Below, one piece after another: positions 1 to 10,839 of a DNA stretch of 64,000 nucleotides (positions are counted from its first letter, which is position 1; every line of letters begins with the position of its first letter). The notes beneath the pieces were generated by a model. It did no database searches. It saw nothing but the letters and a program-made list of their open reading frames with translations, and had not been told where the DNA came from. The position numbers and the translations under genes were made by a program. This stretch comes from Fallopia convolvulus. Lineage: Eukaryota; Streptophyta; Magnoliopsida; Caryophyllales; Polygonaceae. The stretch is taken from NCBI GenBank assembly GCA_964016875.1, contig OZ024724.1, forward strand, positions 45,065,820-45,129,819, read 5' to 3'.

Positions 1-675
1 ATACATATAAACACGCAATAAAGACTTTAATTACTGGCATCTCAGGTTTACTTTTTTCTTTTTAAACCGAATATACTCGAAATCCCTAATTTAGGTTTAG
101 TGCAGGATGCAATTGTATCTCATGCGACATAAACCTAAACCTATAGCCGACATATGTTTCATTTAATTTCACAAAGTTGTATGTAACATGGTTTTAATTA
201 TCTATTTGTGTACGTAAAAATGTCAGTACATAAATGCTAGCGTCCATTTTTGCATATGCCCTTTATAATGTCAAAATTTCAAATATACTGTGGGAAATCA
301 ATTCTGGCTAATTGGTAATCAATCAAGCATATATATCTCAATTCTCACACATGATGATTCATGACTGATTCAACAGTTTTTTTGTTTTTAAATATATAAG
401 CTACACCTAGATTTCCAAAATTAACTTCCCTTAATTATAGCCCCAAATTCGGATCTCTTAATTAAAGAAGACAATAATACTTACAATACTCCATTATAGA
501 AACTATATTAATCAGTCCAAATAAGGAACAAAAAATATATAAAATCGTTTAACTTACCTAATTCGTTCTAGTGCTCGCCACCACGACGAAGTAGCGATTC
601 CGTTCCATTTTCCATTACCAAAATCAAAACAAACTCAAAAAAAAAAAAATTAAGAAAAAAAAACCGAAACCCTAA
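1..675. other. AT-rich intergenic DNA downstream of AS2
   Basis: I see no gene, RNA gene or repeat here. The stretch lies 3' of the minus-strand AS2 gene and should hold its 3' UTR and poly(A) site, but no signal is distinctive enough to place them. Confidence 0.5.
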
Positions 676-1341
676 TTAAGAGGAGTGGTCCACAGCACTC
701 CACCGATCATTTCCGGCGGCGGCCGCTGTGGGCTGCTGAATCTGGCCGCCGATCCCTCCAATCCCGGCGGCAGCGGCGGTCAGATTCATGGCGAGCAGGC
801 CTCCGTCGGGCGCGGCCGCATCGAAGCTCCTGATCAAGCCCAGTTGGCTCTGATGGCCTCCGCCGCCGCCGGGGAAGAGCTGGTGGTGGAAGTGGTGGGC
901 GCTGTCGGGCCTGCCGCTGGCGCCGGCGAGGAAGCTGATGCCGAGATTCTGGGGGTGGAAGGCTCCGGCGGCGGAGAAGGCGGAGGAGAGGCTCTGGTAC
1001 TTGGAGAGCTCGGACTTGGCGCAGGTGAGGTCGATCTGGAGCTGGCGGAGCTGGTGCTGGAGGAGGGAGATGACGCCGACGCAGCCGTAGACGGGGTCGC
1101 GGAGGCGCATGTCGGCCTCGTAGGCCAGGCTGTTGACGGCGTCCTCCCGCTGGTGGGGGAGGAGCTCGTTCAGGAGCTTCGTCACGTTGCTGGCGCCGAA
1201 CACCTTGTGCACGTTGGCGAACTTCTGGGGCTGGTCGGGTGGGAAGTAGGGCGCGAACACGCACTCCGGCTGGCACTTTCGGCGGAGGAACTTGCAGGCC
1301 GCGCACGGCGATGAGGTTGCCGATGATGAGGATGACGACAT
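676..1341 (-). CDS. AS2: LOB-domain transcription factor, ASYMMETRIC LEAVES2 (LBD6) orthologue
   Basis: Encodes 221 residues in one exon. The LOB domain begins with the CX2CX6CX3C zinc-binding block (Cys13, 16, 23, 27), followed by the GAS block around FANVHKVFGASNV (residues 41-53) and a leucine-zipper-like segment near residues 84-112 (ISLLQHQLRQLQ). The first ~115 residues match what I know of Arabidopsis AS2 almost residue for residue, and the Gly/Ala-rich tail with LGISFLAGA also resembles AS2. Known family role: AS2 works in the nucleus with the MYB protein AS1 to repress class I KNOX genes and set leaf adaxial identity. I chose the ATG at 1341 because it gives the usual short Ser-rich start; the open frame runs 63 codons further upstream, but that stretch is low-complexity leader. 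The coding region is much more GC-rich than its flanks. No breaks are visible. Confidence 0.93.
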   Translation of the reverse strand: MSSSSSSATSSPCAACKFLRRKCQPECVFAPYFPPDQPQKFANVHKVFGASNVTKLLNELLPHQREDAVNSLAYEADMRLRDPVYGCVGVISLLQHQLRQLQIDLTCAKSELSKYQSLSSAFSAAGAFHPQNLGISFLAGASGRPDSAHHFHHQLFPGGGGGHQSQLGLIRSFDAAAPDGGLLAMNLTAAAAGIGGIGGQIQQPTAAAAGNDRWSAVDHSS

Positions 1342-1368
1342 GATTTGGTTTGATCGATGGGTGCCTGT

Positions 1369-3102
1369 CTGAGGAGAAAGGGAGTTTAGACTAGAGAGGG
1401 TTTTGATCGAGTTTTGATAGGGGAAATGATATAATGGTGGACAGTGTGAGTATAAATGTGAAGAGAGATGTAGGATGGTTGGACGGATTAATTGTACAGT
1501 TATAAAGAGTAAATAGCATGATATATTCATGGTGGTGAATTTTTGGTTAGGGAAGATTCTTGTGTCACATCCATCAAGTATAGATCAAATTGGGCGGTAA
1601 ATTACAACGACAAAATGTAAAAAGTTTAAATTTAATTATTTTATTGAAAAAAGGAAAAGAAGCATGCCAATAGAAATACGGTCAAACACACCCTAAGTCA
1701 TACTCCTCAAATTCAGGTATTTTTATATTAAAAATTATTTAATTACCTCTTAACCCGTTCTCTTCGATCCCTCTTTGGTTATGTAGAGATCTGGCAAATT
1801 AATGGAAATTTTATGTGGGAATAAAGAAAAATACTACTTTCAAGAAAAATAAAAAGCTAGAGGTAATAGATCAGAAAACTCAGAAGGCTACTTATTCATT
1901 TAGCAAATTCTTTTTTTTCTTAAAGACTAGTTTGATAGGGTAGTTGAATGAAAAACTGAGTCTGCAACTATATATTTTGTAGATCTCTTGGGTTGAGGAT
2001 TGATCAAAAGGGTTTTTTGTTTTCTTGTAGAACTTTTTTCTTTTTCTAAAAATCTAAATTACAGATGAAGGAAGGGCGGAGGGCTATATATATATGGCCG
2101 GTTAATGAGAAATAATTAATCCAGGAAAATCAGTAGGCTGGTTAAGATTAACACAATAATTTATACAGACAATAACTAATAAGAAAAATCCATATATATA
2201 AAATGTACATAATAGTATAACAATTATGAAGGCTAGCTCACCCTTGAATTAATAAAGCAAAAGAGGATTGATTTGGCGCAGTTGAAGAGTTGAAGTTGCA
2301 GGGTTCTGGGCTTCCAAAAGGAGGATTGAGAGTGAATTTGCTTTCTCTTCTTCTGCTGATGAAACCTCCTTTTCCTGGCTTTCAGCTATTATTTATACTT
2401 CTTCCAAAGATTGATCTGATTACTTACCTGTCTGAACAAAATTTAAAAACATGCATACATATATAGCATCAGTATATAGCATATGCCCAAATTAAATTAA
2501 AATTAATAAAAGAATAGTTATATATTCTACTAATTAATTAATTGTATTGCACACTAGTAGGGTTCGGATCTCGTGTAGGAATTGCACTGGTTTCGAAGGG
2601 TTGGGAGAGAGAAGTGTCAAATGGAACTAGATCTTGCTTGAATACCATCAAGGTCAACCGATTTACTACTTGATTTCATCAACTTAATTAGCTTTCTATA
2701 GTATATTTTTCTAAACCCAAAAAATAAGAGGAATTTACATAATTACAAGTTCAAATTTGGGGTGAAAAATGAACAACTTTGAAAGCTAAAGTACCCATGG
2801 TTTTCCTCCCACCTTGGGAGTGTAATACAAAATCAATAAATTAATAAAAAAAAAGCTCCTTTGTTTGACAAAAAGGCAAGACCATGGATTAAGAGGTAGA
2901 GAGATCGAAGAAGAGTGCGTTTGAAGCTTTTGACAGACGCACACGTACAACTAACACGGCCTTCTAGATCGCCCAAGTGCTCAGCTCCGAACTTCAACCC
3001 CCACGTACACGTTTTGACCTTTTCACACTACTTAGCTAAAAAATTATGTATGTACGTGTAAATGAAAGTTCCAAATAAATAAATTATTTCTAAACCACTT
3101 AC
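1369..3102 (-). other. Candidate 5'-leader intron(s) of AS2
   Basis: On the minus strand a CT-rich leader ends at a strong donor, CCAAG|GTAAGTGG (exon end 3103). A strong acceptor, TTTCTCCTCAG|ACAGG, lies just upstream of the AS2 ATG (exon start 1368). A second acceptor, TTTTGTTCAG|ACAG (exon start 2431), and a weaker donor near 2244 allow an optional middle leader exon. Known: Arabidopsis AS2 has an intron in its 5' UTR. The exact splice pattern here is inference. Confidence 0.5.
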
Positions 3103-3323
3103 CTTGGGGAGAAAACAGGGAGCTTGTAAAATTGAAGTTAAATAGAAGAAGAAGGAGATAGGAGAAGAGCAGAAAAATGAAGAGATGAGGGAGAGAGAAA
3201 GAAGCGAGGTGAGGGGAATGAATGAATTAATATGGAAGAAAACCGCCCAAGTGCAGAGGCTAAGGAGGCGCGGAGAAAGTGGTGTGAAATGACCCCTCTT
3301 CCCCCACCTAGCCCTCAACCTTT

Positions 3324-3331
3324 GTTTTATA
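3324..3331 (-). promoter_or_regulatory. TATA box, putative AS2 promoter
   Basis: TATAAAAC on the minus strand lies about 220 nt upstream of the GTAAGT donor at 3103. A CT-rich leader typical of plant 5' UTRs lies between them. A start site near 3295-3300 would fit. Confidence 0.5.
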
Positions 3332-3375
3332 GCTGTTTTTTCGCTAGTGTTTATCAGATTTGTCTGAACATCCAA

Positions 3376-4736
3376 TTAAGTATAGGGATTATATTTTAAT
3401 TTTTATTTTGAGGATTATAAGAGTAGAGAGCAATATACACTCACTATACGTACAGGAGGGGTATGAAATGAAAATGATTCAGAATCGTGATGATGAGGTT
3501 GCTGCTGCTGCTACCGTACTTGCACAGTTGCACAGAACCCTCTTCCGGGCTGGGCCGGGCCTTGTAGCGTGGGCTACCATGCATCTTAAATCTTAATTGA
3601 GTTAAAAGTAATTAATTGTTCCATCTATCTCATACGTGATACGTACCCCCCATCATTCAATTATACTCCACCAATCTTTACTTTTGAGATGAAACCCATC
3701 GAAATTGTTTTATTTTAAAAAAAGAAAACAAAAAGAAACTACCATTTACTTCAAATAAATTTAATTATAAGAAAAACACCCATTTGTGAGACCCTAGTTG
3801 AAATATATAAGGTTTTCACCATATCTAGCTTCTTTTGATTTTATGAAAGGATAATTTATTTATTAGGGTAAGAAAGTTACACATCTTAGGCAGCCCTAGG
3901 TATTATATATATTGATCTACCAATGCCAAATTTCATTACCCATTTCTGGTTTACAGAATCCTAGCCATCTTCCTAGTACTTAATTCCGTACAAGGCTATA
4001 TTATGATTTCAAGCTTCTTATCATCCAAATGTTAGTACACCACGGCTGAAATGCAAGCAATTTCAAACTGAGTACGGAAAACTATGTTTTCCTTTCAGGG
4101 TAAACAAGCAATTAGTCCATTCAGAATTTATGTGCCTTAGAACATCTCCTCGATCAGTCAACCCCATATGAGGACTCATTGCACGACCTCATTAGAGAAG
4201 ATGCATTCAAACAACTAATGATCCTTCGTTTTTGTGGAGTTGTTACATAGAAAAAAAAGAACCATTCATTTTTTGTTTAATAAGGAAAGCAACTGGATCT
4301 ATCAGGCTGAAACAAGAGAACAAAAATATAATTTCCTCACAAACAAGAGAGAATGCTAACAAATGAACAAAAGCGAAAAAAAGCAAGGGCAAAAGAGAGC
4401 TAAGCATTACATAAGTTGTACCACCAGTATGCAGGAAAAACGGGTATTCTCCATCCAAGGAGTGCACAAAAGGCCACTGTGACGTTACCGCACCTAGATG
4501 AGGGATTTTCGGGAGTAGCAACTCAACCACAACCTCGACCAAACACAAGTTACACAACTCGAACTCAACTCGAATCAACTCCTACTCGTTAAAAGGAATC
4601 TTGAATTCGGTTGAATAGATTAGAGATTCGTACGTTAAAGAAGATGAGTTAGGAGTTTTCAAGGATTGAGTGTTTTCCTTGTCGATCTTGAGAGTTTTTT
4701 TTTTAACCACTCTCTACAGAACCATTTAGATAGTAA
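3376..4736. other. Intergenic region upstream of AS2
   Basis: AT-rich sequence with only short chance ORFs. It would include the distal AS2 promoter. I could not assign any specific regulatory site. Confidence 0.4.
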
Positions 4737-5163
4737 ATTTTGTCTATTTAGATTGTTGATTATAGGAGCATTTTCCCTTGAATTGTTGATAGGGAGATCT
4801 TTCCTTGGTATTTTCCCAGATTGATTGATAGGGAGATCTTTTCTTGGTATTTTCCCAGATTGATTGATAGGGAGATCTTTCCTTGGTATTTTCCTAGATT
4901 GATTGCTCTTGTTTATGCAGAGAAGGTTGTCTCTTTGTGTTATTCCCATTTTAAGCATGAATTAGGTTGAAGTTGAGTTATTTGGTCAACTTTTTTGTTT
5001 ACTTAGATTGTTGATTGTAGAATGATTTCCCTTGAATTGTTGATAGGGAGATCTTTCCTTGGTATTTCCTAGACTGATTGCTCTTGTTTATGTCAAGAAT
5101 GTTGTCTATTGGTGTTATTCCGGTTTTAAGCGCGAATTAGGTTGAGGTTGAGTTATTAGGTTA
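4737..5163 (+). repeat. Local duplication (~200 bp) containing a 39-bp tandem repeat
   Basis: A segment at about 4737-4984 is repeated in diverged form at about 4991-5163; both begin near TTAGATTGTTGATT and end near GTTGAGTTAT. Inside the first copy a 39-bp unit beginning TTGATAGGGAGATC occurs three times in tandem (4786, 4825, 4864); the second copy has it once. This could be a minisatellite expansion after segmental duplication. Confidence 0.75.
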
Positions 5164-5525
5164 GAGTATCAAAAATAAAACAAAGTAACACAAGATTCGC
5201 CTCAAGAGAGGCCCGATCATGCCATCCGATTACTATAGAACAAAAGAAATAAAGTTGTACAAACAAGACTCTATAAAAGACTTAAAGACGCAAGGAACTC
5301 CCTTTAAGCTTGGCTATGGCGTCATGGTGATTGGTGAACCACTCTTTACCACTGCATTGTCGACCCCTACGACCTCAGCCCCCACGCCACCAGCTCCAAC
5401 ACCTCCAATCTCGGCCTTCATCAGCCTTGCCGATCTCGGCCTCGTCAGCCTCTTCTTCTTCAATTCGGTCTCTCCTCTAGCTCTTCCTTTCTCTCTTTTG
5501 TTTTCTCTCCCTCGTGCTGCTCTCT
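5164..5525. other. Flank of the Copia insertion site
   Basis: No gene is recognised. The sequence is pyrimidine-rich towards the right. With the Copia element removed, a short minus-strand reading frame would run from an ATG at 10859 across the insertion site to a stop at 5314-5316, about 78 codons. It resembles nothing I know. Confidence 0.3.
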
Positions 5526-5530
5526 GATAT

Positions 5531-5719
5531 TGAAGAACTATACTATTCTGTAATACATGTTAAGAGTGAATGTAATAGCAAGTTGAGTGTAAGGCACACG
5601 CCTATAAATAAGAGTCATTCATGTAACAGAATTTACACTGAATAACAGAATTGGTTTAGCTTCATTCTTCTTCCTCCTCTGTTATTTTGTTATCTCTCTC
5701 TCGAGTTCTTCTGTTAACA
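5531..5719 (+). repeat. 5' LTR of the Copia element
   Basis: 189 bp, starting TGAAGAAC and ending TTAACA, with a TATA box (TATAAATA) near 5604. It matches the 3' LTR except for two substitutions near its start. The target duplication GATAT is immediately to its left. Confidence 0.95.
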
Positions 5720-5730
5720 TGGTATCAGCC
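5720..5730 (+). other. Primer-binding site
   Basis: TGGTATCAGCC directly follows the 5' LTR. It resembles the usual initiator-Met tRNA primer site TGGTATCAGAGC. Confidence 0.8.
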
Positions 5731-5785
5731 AAAATTCGATCCTGATTCTTTCTCATTCTTTTCCATTCTTCTTTCTTATTCTTTC

Positions 5786-7141
5786 ATGGCGACTCCTCGC
5801 GCCACTCCTGTTCTGCGTGATTCTCCAGCTTTGTGCGATTCTCCTCGCGATCCTCAAAATCCATGGAATCGATCTCCTGTACGAGATCCAACTGATCCGA
5901 TGGATGAATTGTTCTTGCATCATAGTGATCATCCGAATTATGTCCTTTCTACGAGCTTATTGGACGATCGGAATTATGCTACTTGGCGACGTTCTGTTGA
6001 AGTTTCTCTCAAGGCCAAAAACAAACTTGGATTTGTTAATGGTTCATGTCTTCGTCCTGCTCAAGATTCTGTTCATTGCTTATACTGGGATCGCTGTGAT
6101 AACATGGTGTTTTCCTGGTTGTTGCACTCGGTCAACAAAGATATTGTTGAATCCATTCTTTATTGTCGCTCTGCGCGTCAAGTTTGGCTTGATCTTGAAG
6201 CGCGATTCAGCAAGGTTGATCGTACTAATCTCTATCAAATTCAACGCGATCTTGCTTCTTTCTCGCAAGGAAATCTCTCTGTTACAAACTATTTCACCAG
6301 GTGCAAGAAGTTTTGGGATGAATACTTCCAAATGGTGGAGAACAAAGTTTGTATTTGTGGTTCTAATTCTGTTGCACGACTTATTCTTGAAGATCAACAA
6401 GTTATTCAGTTCCTAATGGGATTGAATGATTCTTTCTCTACTATTCGTGGTACAATTCTTATGATGGATCCTCCACCTGCTATCTCTTCTGTCTATAATT
6501 TGGTCTTGCAAGAAGAATCTCAACGCCATATTCGAGCTTCTTCTTCTCTGGATATTGATTCCACAGCTTTAGAAGCAAATCGAGGCAATCGATTTCATGA
6601 TTCTTCTTCAAATTCTTCTAAGAACAGTAATTCTTCTTCAAATTCGAAAAATGGTCGATTTTATTGTGAGCATTGCAAGGGAACCAGTCACACCATTGAT
6701 CGTTGCTGGAAAATCAATGGTTATCCTCCTAATCATCCAAAAGGGGGAAAATCTGCTAATAATGCTTCCGCTGATTCTAATGAATCTTCTTCTTCCAAGA
6801 ATGATTCTACTTCATCTCCTTAGATTACTCAAGAACAATTTCAGCAACTGATGTCTCTACTCAGCAAACAAACAGTTGATAGTGCACCAGATTCTTGTGC
6901 TTTTGTTGCAGGTATTGCTTCATGCCTTTTATCTTCTCACAATGCTTCCACCTGGATTATTGATAGCGGTGGCACCGATCATATGACACAAAATCTTGAT
7001 ATCATGAGTTTTGTGCAACCTATTTCTTCTCCTATATCTATTACTACTCCAAATGGAACAAAGTCTCCTATTGCTCATGTGGGATCGGTTCATGTTTCTG
7101 ATGCTTTGAGCCTTTCAAATGTATTTCATGTGCCTGATATC
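5786..7141 (+). pseudogene. Copia gag and start of protease, broken by TAG
   Basis: Gag starts at the ATG at 5786 (MATPRATP). A UBN2-type Gag body is followed by one CCHC zinc knuckle, CEHCKGTSHTIDRC, near 6668. An in-frame TAG at 6821-6823 ends Gag. The same frame then continues into the protease, with WIIDSGGTDHM near 6954; the catalytic DSG is kept, while the usual following Ala is Gly. The frame is lost at about 7141 where foreign DNA begins. The TAG could be a mutated Gln codon, since the next residues follow without a gap. Confidence 0.9.
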
Positions 7142-7677
7142 AAAGCCCAAGCCCAAGTTGAAGCTGCTCTTGCCAAAGCTCTTTAACCAGTTCCTCAAGG
7201 ACCGGCGTTCTGGTCAGAGAATAAGCGTATGAAGAAGAGTTTCTAGGAACTTTCCAAAGGATCTCTACGATCAGGGGCGTAAGTACCACCGACGAGAAGG
7301 AAGGCTGATGCAACATGTTGGCTACCCCGCCCAAAAAGAGAATAGTTTGAAGAAGTCTCTCGAAGCGAAAGTAAGCGGCATTCCTCGTTCTGGGCGCTTC
7401 AACGCCACCCGTTGAAACTACCGTAGCGGAGCGGGTTGAGCGCCCCTTTCAAGAAAATATAGAATAGCGGGAACGTTTAAATAAGTTTGATTCTTTATCG
7501 GATCATAAAAACCAACTTTCCGAAGATCTCTTCCTTCTCTTCGGGATCGAACATCAATTGCAACAATTCGATAGACGGCTCATTGGGATAGATTATATGA
7601 ACAATACCCCCCTAGAAACGTATAAGAAGTTTTCTCCTCTGGCTTCATGCATTGTTAATGGTTGTTTGGGGGCGGTT
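7142..7677 (+). other. Organelle-like DNA inserted in the Copia pol region
   Basis: Copia homology stops after FHVPDI (7141) and resumes at FNLLSVSKLSK (about 7680). In between lie about 0.5 kb with no retrotransposon similarity. The base composition is more GC-balanced. Phrases such as GAAAGTAAGCGGC and CGGAGCGGGTTGAGCGCC read like plant mitochondrial spacer. The part from about 7487 (GATTCTTTATCGGATC through GACGGCTCATTGGGATAG) reads like conserved plastid sequence. I recognise the style but cannot name the exact organelle locus. It may be a nuclear mitochondrial insert that carries a plastid-derived piece. Confidence 0.6.
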
Positions 7678-10586
7678 TCTGTTTCAATCTCCTCTCAGTC
7701 AGTAAACTCAGTAAAGACATGAATGTTGATGTCATTTTTTCTCATGATGCTTGCTACATTCAGGGCCCTTCTATGAAGAAGCCAATACTGATTGGTAAGC
7801 TGCAACATGGTCTCTATATTGCTCTTTCCCAGGTTCTACATTCTTCTCATCAGTCAAAAGATTCATCTCATCCTAATCCTGTTGTTCTCACCTCTTCCTA
7901 CAATAAAAGCATTGACATATGGCATTGTCGTTTTGGTCATGCCTCTTATGATCAATTGTCTTGTTTACCTTTTCTTGAAAAAATTCCTAAAACCAATTGT
8001 ATATGTACCATTTGTCCTTTAGACAAGCAACATAGAAAGCCTTTCTTTTCTTCTAAGTGTTCCACTACTTCTCCTTTTGCTCTTGTATATGTTGATACCT
8101 GGGGAACTTACAAGTATCCTACTGATACTGGTTTTCAATATTTTCTTACTTTGGTGGATGATTACACACGTTGTACTTGGACATTCTTAATGGCAAAGAA
8201 AAGTAATGCTCTCAGTGTGTTACAATCTTTTGTGAATATGGTTAAAACTCAGTTTCAGATCTCTGTTCAAGCTATAAGAACTGATAATGCACCAGAATTT
8301 GCTGATCCTGTTGTTCAGAAATTTTATTCTGATTTGGGTATTATTCATCAGACTTCTTGTGTTGAGTCTCCACAACAGAATGGTATAGTGGAACGCAAAC
8401 ATAAGCATCTGTTGGAGGTTGCAAGAGCTTTGTTTTTTCAATCCAAAGTTGCTCATAAGTTCTAGGGTTATTGTGTTCTTACAACCACATATCTTATTAA
8501 TAGAACACCTCTTCCATCTCTCAACAACAAAACTCCATATGAACAACTTTTTCACCATCTATCAGATTTTACATTTCTAAAAACCTTTGGTTGTTTAGCA
8601 TTTGTTTCTACCTTAAAAAGGGAAAGAGACAAATTCTCTTCACGAGCTTGTCCTTGCATTTTTCTAGGCTATAGCTATGGCAAAAAGGCTTATACAGTTA
8701 TGGACCTAGCCACTCAAAAAGTTTTCCATTCTCGTGATGTTTCATTTCATGAAAATCACTTTCCTTTTCATTATCTTCCTACTTCTGACAACCATGTATT
8801 ACCTACTATAGCCTCTGATTTTCCTTCTTACATTTTTCTTCCAAAAACCACCACACCTCAACATTTTACCTCAGATTTTCAGCCCTCTAATTCTTTTTCT
8901 TCAGACTCTTCCACATTATCTCCAAATTCTACTTCTGCTTCTTCTCTTCAGCCTATTCCTTTACATAGAAGATCTACTAGGCCTCGTCATATGCCTAGTT
9001 ATCTCTCAAACTACATCTGTAATCTTACTACAGTTTCTCCTAGTGTTTTACCTCCTTCTCATTTTGCTTTACTTTCTAATCAAGCCATTTATAGTGAGCC
9101 TAATTCTTACAAAGAAGCTTCTCAACATGACTATTGGGTTCAAGCTATGAATAGAGAAATCACAACCTTGCAAGAAAATGGTACTTGGGAATTAGTTCCC
9201 TTACCTTCTGGTAAAAAACCAGTTGGATGCAAGTGGGTTTTTCGAGTAAAGCTTAAATCTGATGGGTCACTTGAGAGATATAAAGCAAGATTAGTAGCAA
9301 AAGGGTTCACCCAAAAGGAAGGCATTGATTTTCAAGAAACTTTTTCACCAGTGGTTAAGGTGGCCACCATCAGAAGTGTTATTTCAGTTGCTGCATCTAA
9401 GAAATGGAAAATTCACCAACTAGATGTCAACAATGCTTTTTTACATGGTTCTCTCGACGAAGAAGTATACATGAGAGTACCAGAAGGAATTCCTAATCCT
9501 CAAAACTTTGTTTGTCGGCTTAAGAAATCTCTCTATGGTTTAAAACAAGCCTCTAGGCAATGGTTCTCCAGGCTCACACAAGCTTTGTTATCTCTTGGTT
9601 TTCAACAGTCCAAGAATGATTATTCTCTCTTCACAAAGAAAGTTCAACATCAAATTACTCTGGTGGCAGTCTATGTCGATGATTTGATGGTCACTGGTTC
9701 AAATGAAGTTGAGATTACAACTTTGAAGCAGTTTTTGCATTCAGAATTCAGCATTAAAGATCTTGGCTCACTCCATTTCTTTCTTGGATTGGAAGTGTCT
9801 TATCTTAAAGAAGGTATTGCTCTTACACAAAAAAAATTCACTCAAGAATTATTACAAGGTGTTGATCTTAATTCTTTGACATCAACTTGTACTCCTCTCC
9901 CTCTCAACTGCAAGCTTACTCTTGATGAAGGCACCCTTTTACCTGATCCTACCCCATATAGAACTCTCATTGGTAAACTCAATTTTCTTACTCATACCCG
10001 ACCTGATCTCTCTTTTTCAGTCCAAACTCTTAGCCAATTTATGCAGCAACCCCGAACATCCCATTATTCAGCTTTGTTACATACCTTGAGATATATTCAA
10101 GGCACTGTTGGCTATGGAATTATACTTAATGGTTCCAATGCTCCAGTCTTAGCAACTTACTCTGACTCGGACTGGGCCTCTTGTGCTATTACCAGAAGAT
10201 CTGTTACAGGTTATGTTCTTATGCTTGGCAATTCACCTATTAGCTGGAAATCTAAGAAACAATTTGTTGTCTCAAGAAGTTCTGTTGAAGCAGAATACCG
10301 TGCTATGGCTCAGGCTGCTGCAGAAACAACATGGCTTGTTCGATTACTTCATGATATTGGTGTTGATTCTATTAAGCCAGTTGTTCTTTACTGTGATAAT
10401 AATTCAGCCTTGCAAATTGCCAAGAATCCAGTTCAACATGAACGCACCAAGCACATTGAAGTGGATGTTCATTTCACTCGGGATAAGGTCATGGAGGGGT
10501 TACTTCAGCTCTCTTATGTTCCAACAACACATCAGCTTGCTGATATTCTTACAAAATCTTGCCTTCATCACAACAACAGTTTTTAA
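7678..10586 (+). pseudogene. Copia pol: integrase, reverse transcriptase, RNase H
   Basis: Domains in order: pre-integrase zinc region (WHCRFGHAS with CTICPLDKQ, about 7918-8030); integrase core (VDTWGTY, IRTDNAPEF, SPQQNGIVERKH); RVT_2 reverse transcriptase ([29 protein letters not shown] and catalytic YVDDL near 9674); RNase H (YSDSDWASC, SSVEAEYRAM, YCDNNSAL, THQLADILTKS). One in-frame stop at 8463-8465 replaces a conserved Trp codon. A one-base loss near 10558 shifts the last codons, so the frame ends at 10586 instead of running up to the polypurine tract. Otherwise the frame is open, consistent with a recent insertion. Confidence 0.93.
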
Positions 10587-10621
10587 TGTCCAAGCTTGGC
10601 ATGTTTTTGCCTGCCTCGCTT

Positions 10622-10645
10622 GAGGGGGGGGGGGGGGGGGGGGGG
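10622..10645 (+). other. Polypurine tract with a 22-G run
   Basis: GA followed by 22 consecutive G directly abuts the 3' LTR at 10646. A polypurine tract is expected here for plus-strand priming, but such a long pure G run is unusual and may partly be slippage or an assembly uncertainty. Confidence 0.8.
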
Positions 10646-10834
10646 TGAAGAACTGTACTATTGTGTAATACATGTTAAGAGTGAATGTAATAGCAAGTTG
10701 AGTGTAAGGCACACGCCTATAAATAAGAGTCATTCATGTAACAGAATTTACACTGAATAACAGAATTGGTTTAGCTTCATTCTTCTTCCTCCTCTGTTAT
10801 TTTGTTATCTCTCTCTCGAGTTCTTCTGTTAACA
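10646..10834 (+). repeat. 3' LTR of the Copia element
   Basis: 189 bp, identical to the 5' LTR at all but two positions. It is followed by the target duplication GATAT at 10835-10839. Confidence 0.95.
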
Positions 10835-10839
10835 GATAT

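Larger units (their letters stand above)
5531..10834 (+). mobile_element. Copia LTR retrotransposon (Ale-like?), complete but inactive
   Basis: Two 189-bp LTRs (TG...CA) flank the element, and the 5-bp target duplication GATAT is present at 5526-5530 and 10835-10839. A Met-tRNA-type primer-binding site follows the 5' LTR at once, and a long G tract precedes the 3' LTR. The coding order (Gag, protease, integrase, RT, RNase H) is that of Copia. The two LTRs differ at only two positions, so the insertion looks recent. Even so, the coding region has a stop between Gag and protease, an inserted organelle-like segment, a stop in integrase and a frameshift at the end. The lineage guess rests only on the short LTR and general similarity. 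Confidence 0.95.

Noticed and set aside
685..1314. Long plus-strand reading frame opposite AS2
   Set aside because: It is the antisense shadow of a GC-rich coding exon; its protein is low-complexity and has no family resemblance.
3028..3375. Minus-strand reading frame of 115 codons
   Set aside because: It covers the TATA box, CT-rich leader and splice donor of AS2, so it is leader sequence and not a gene.
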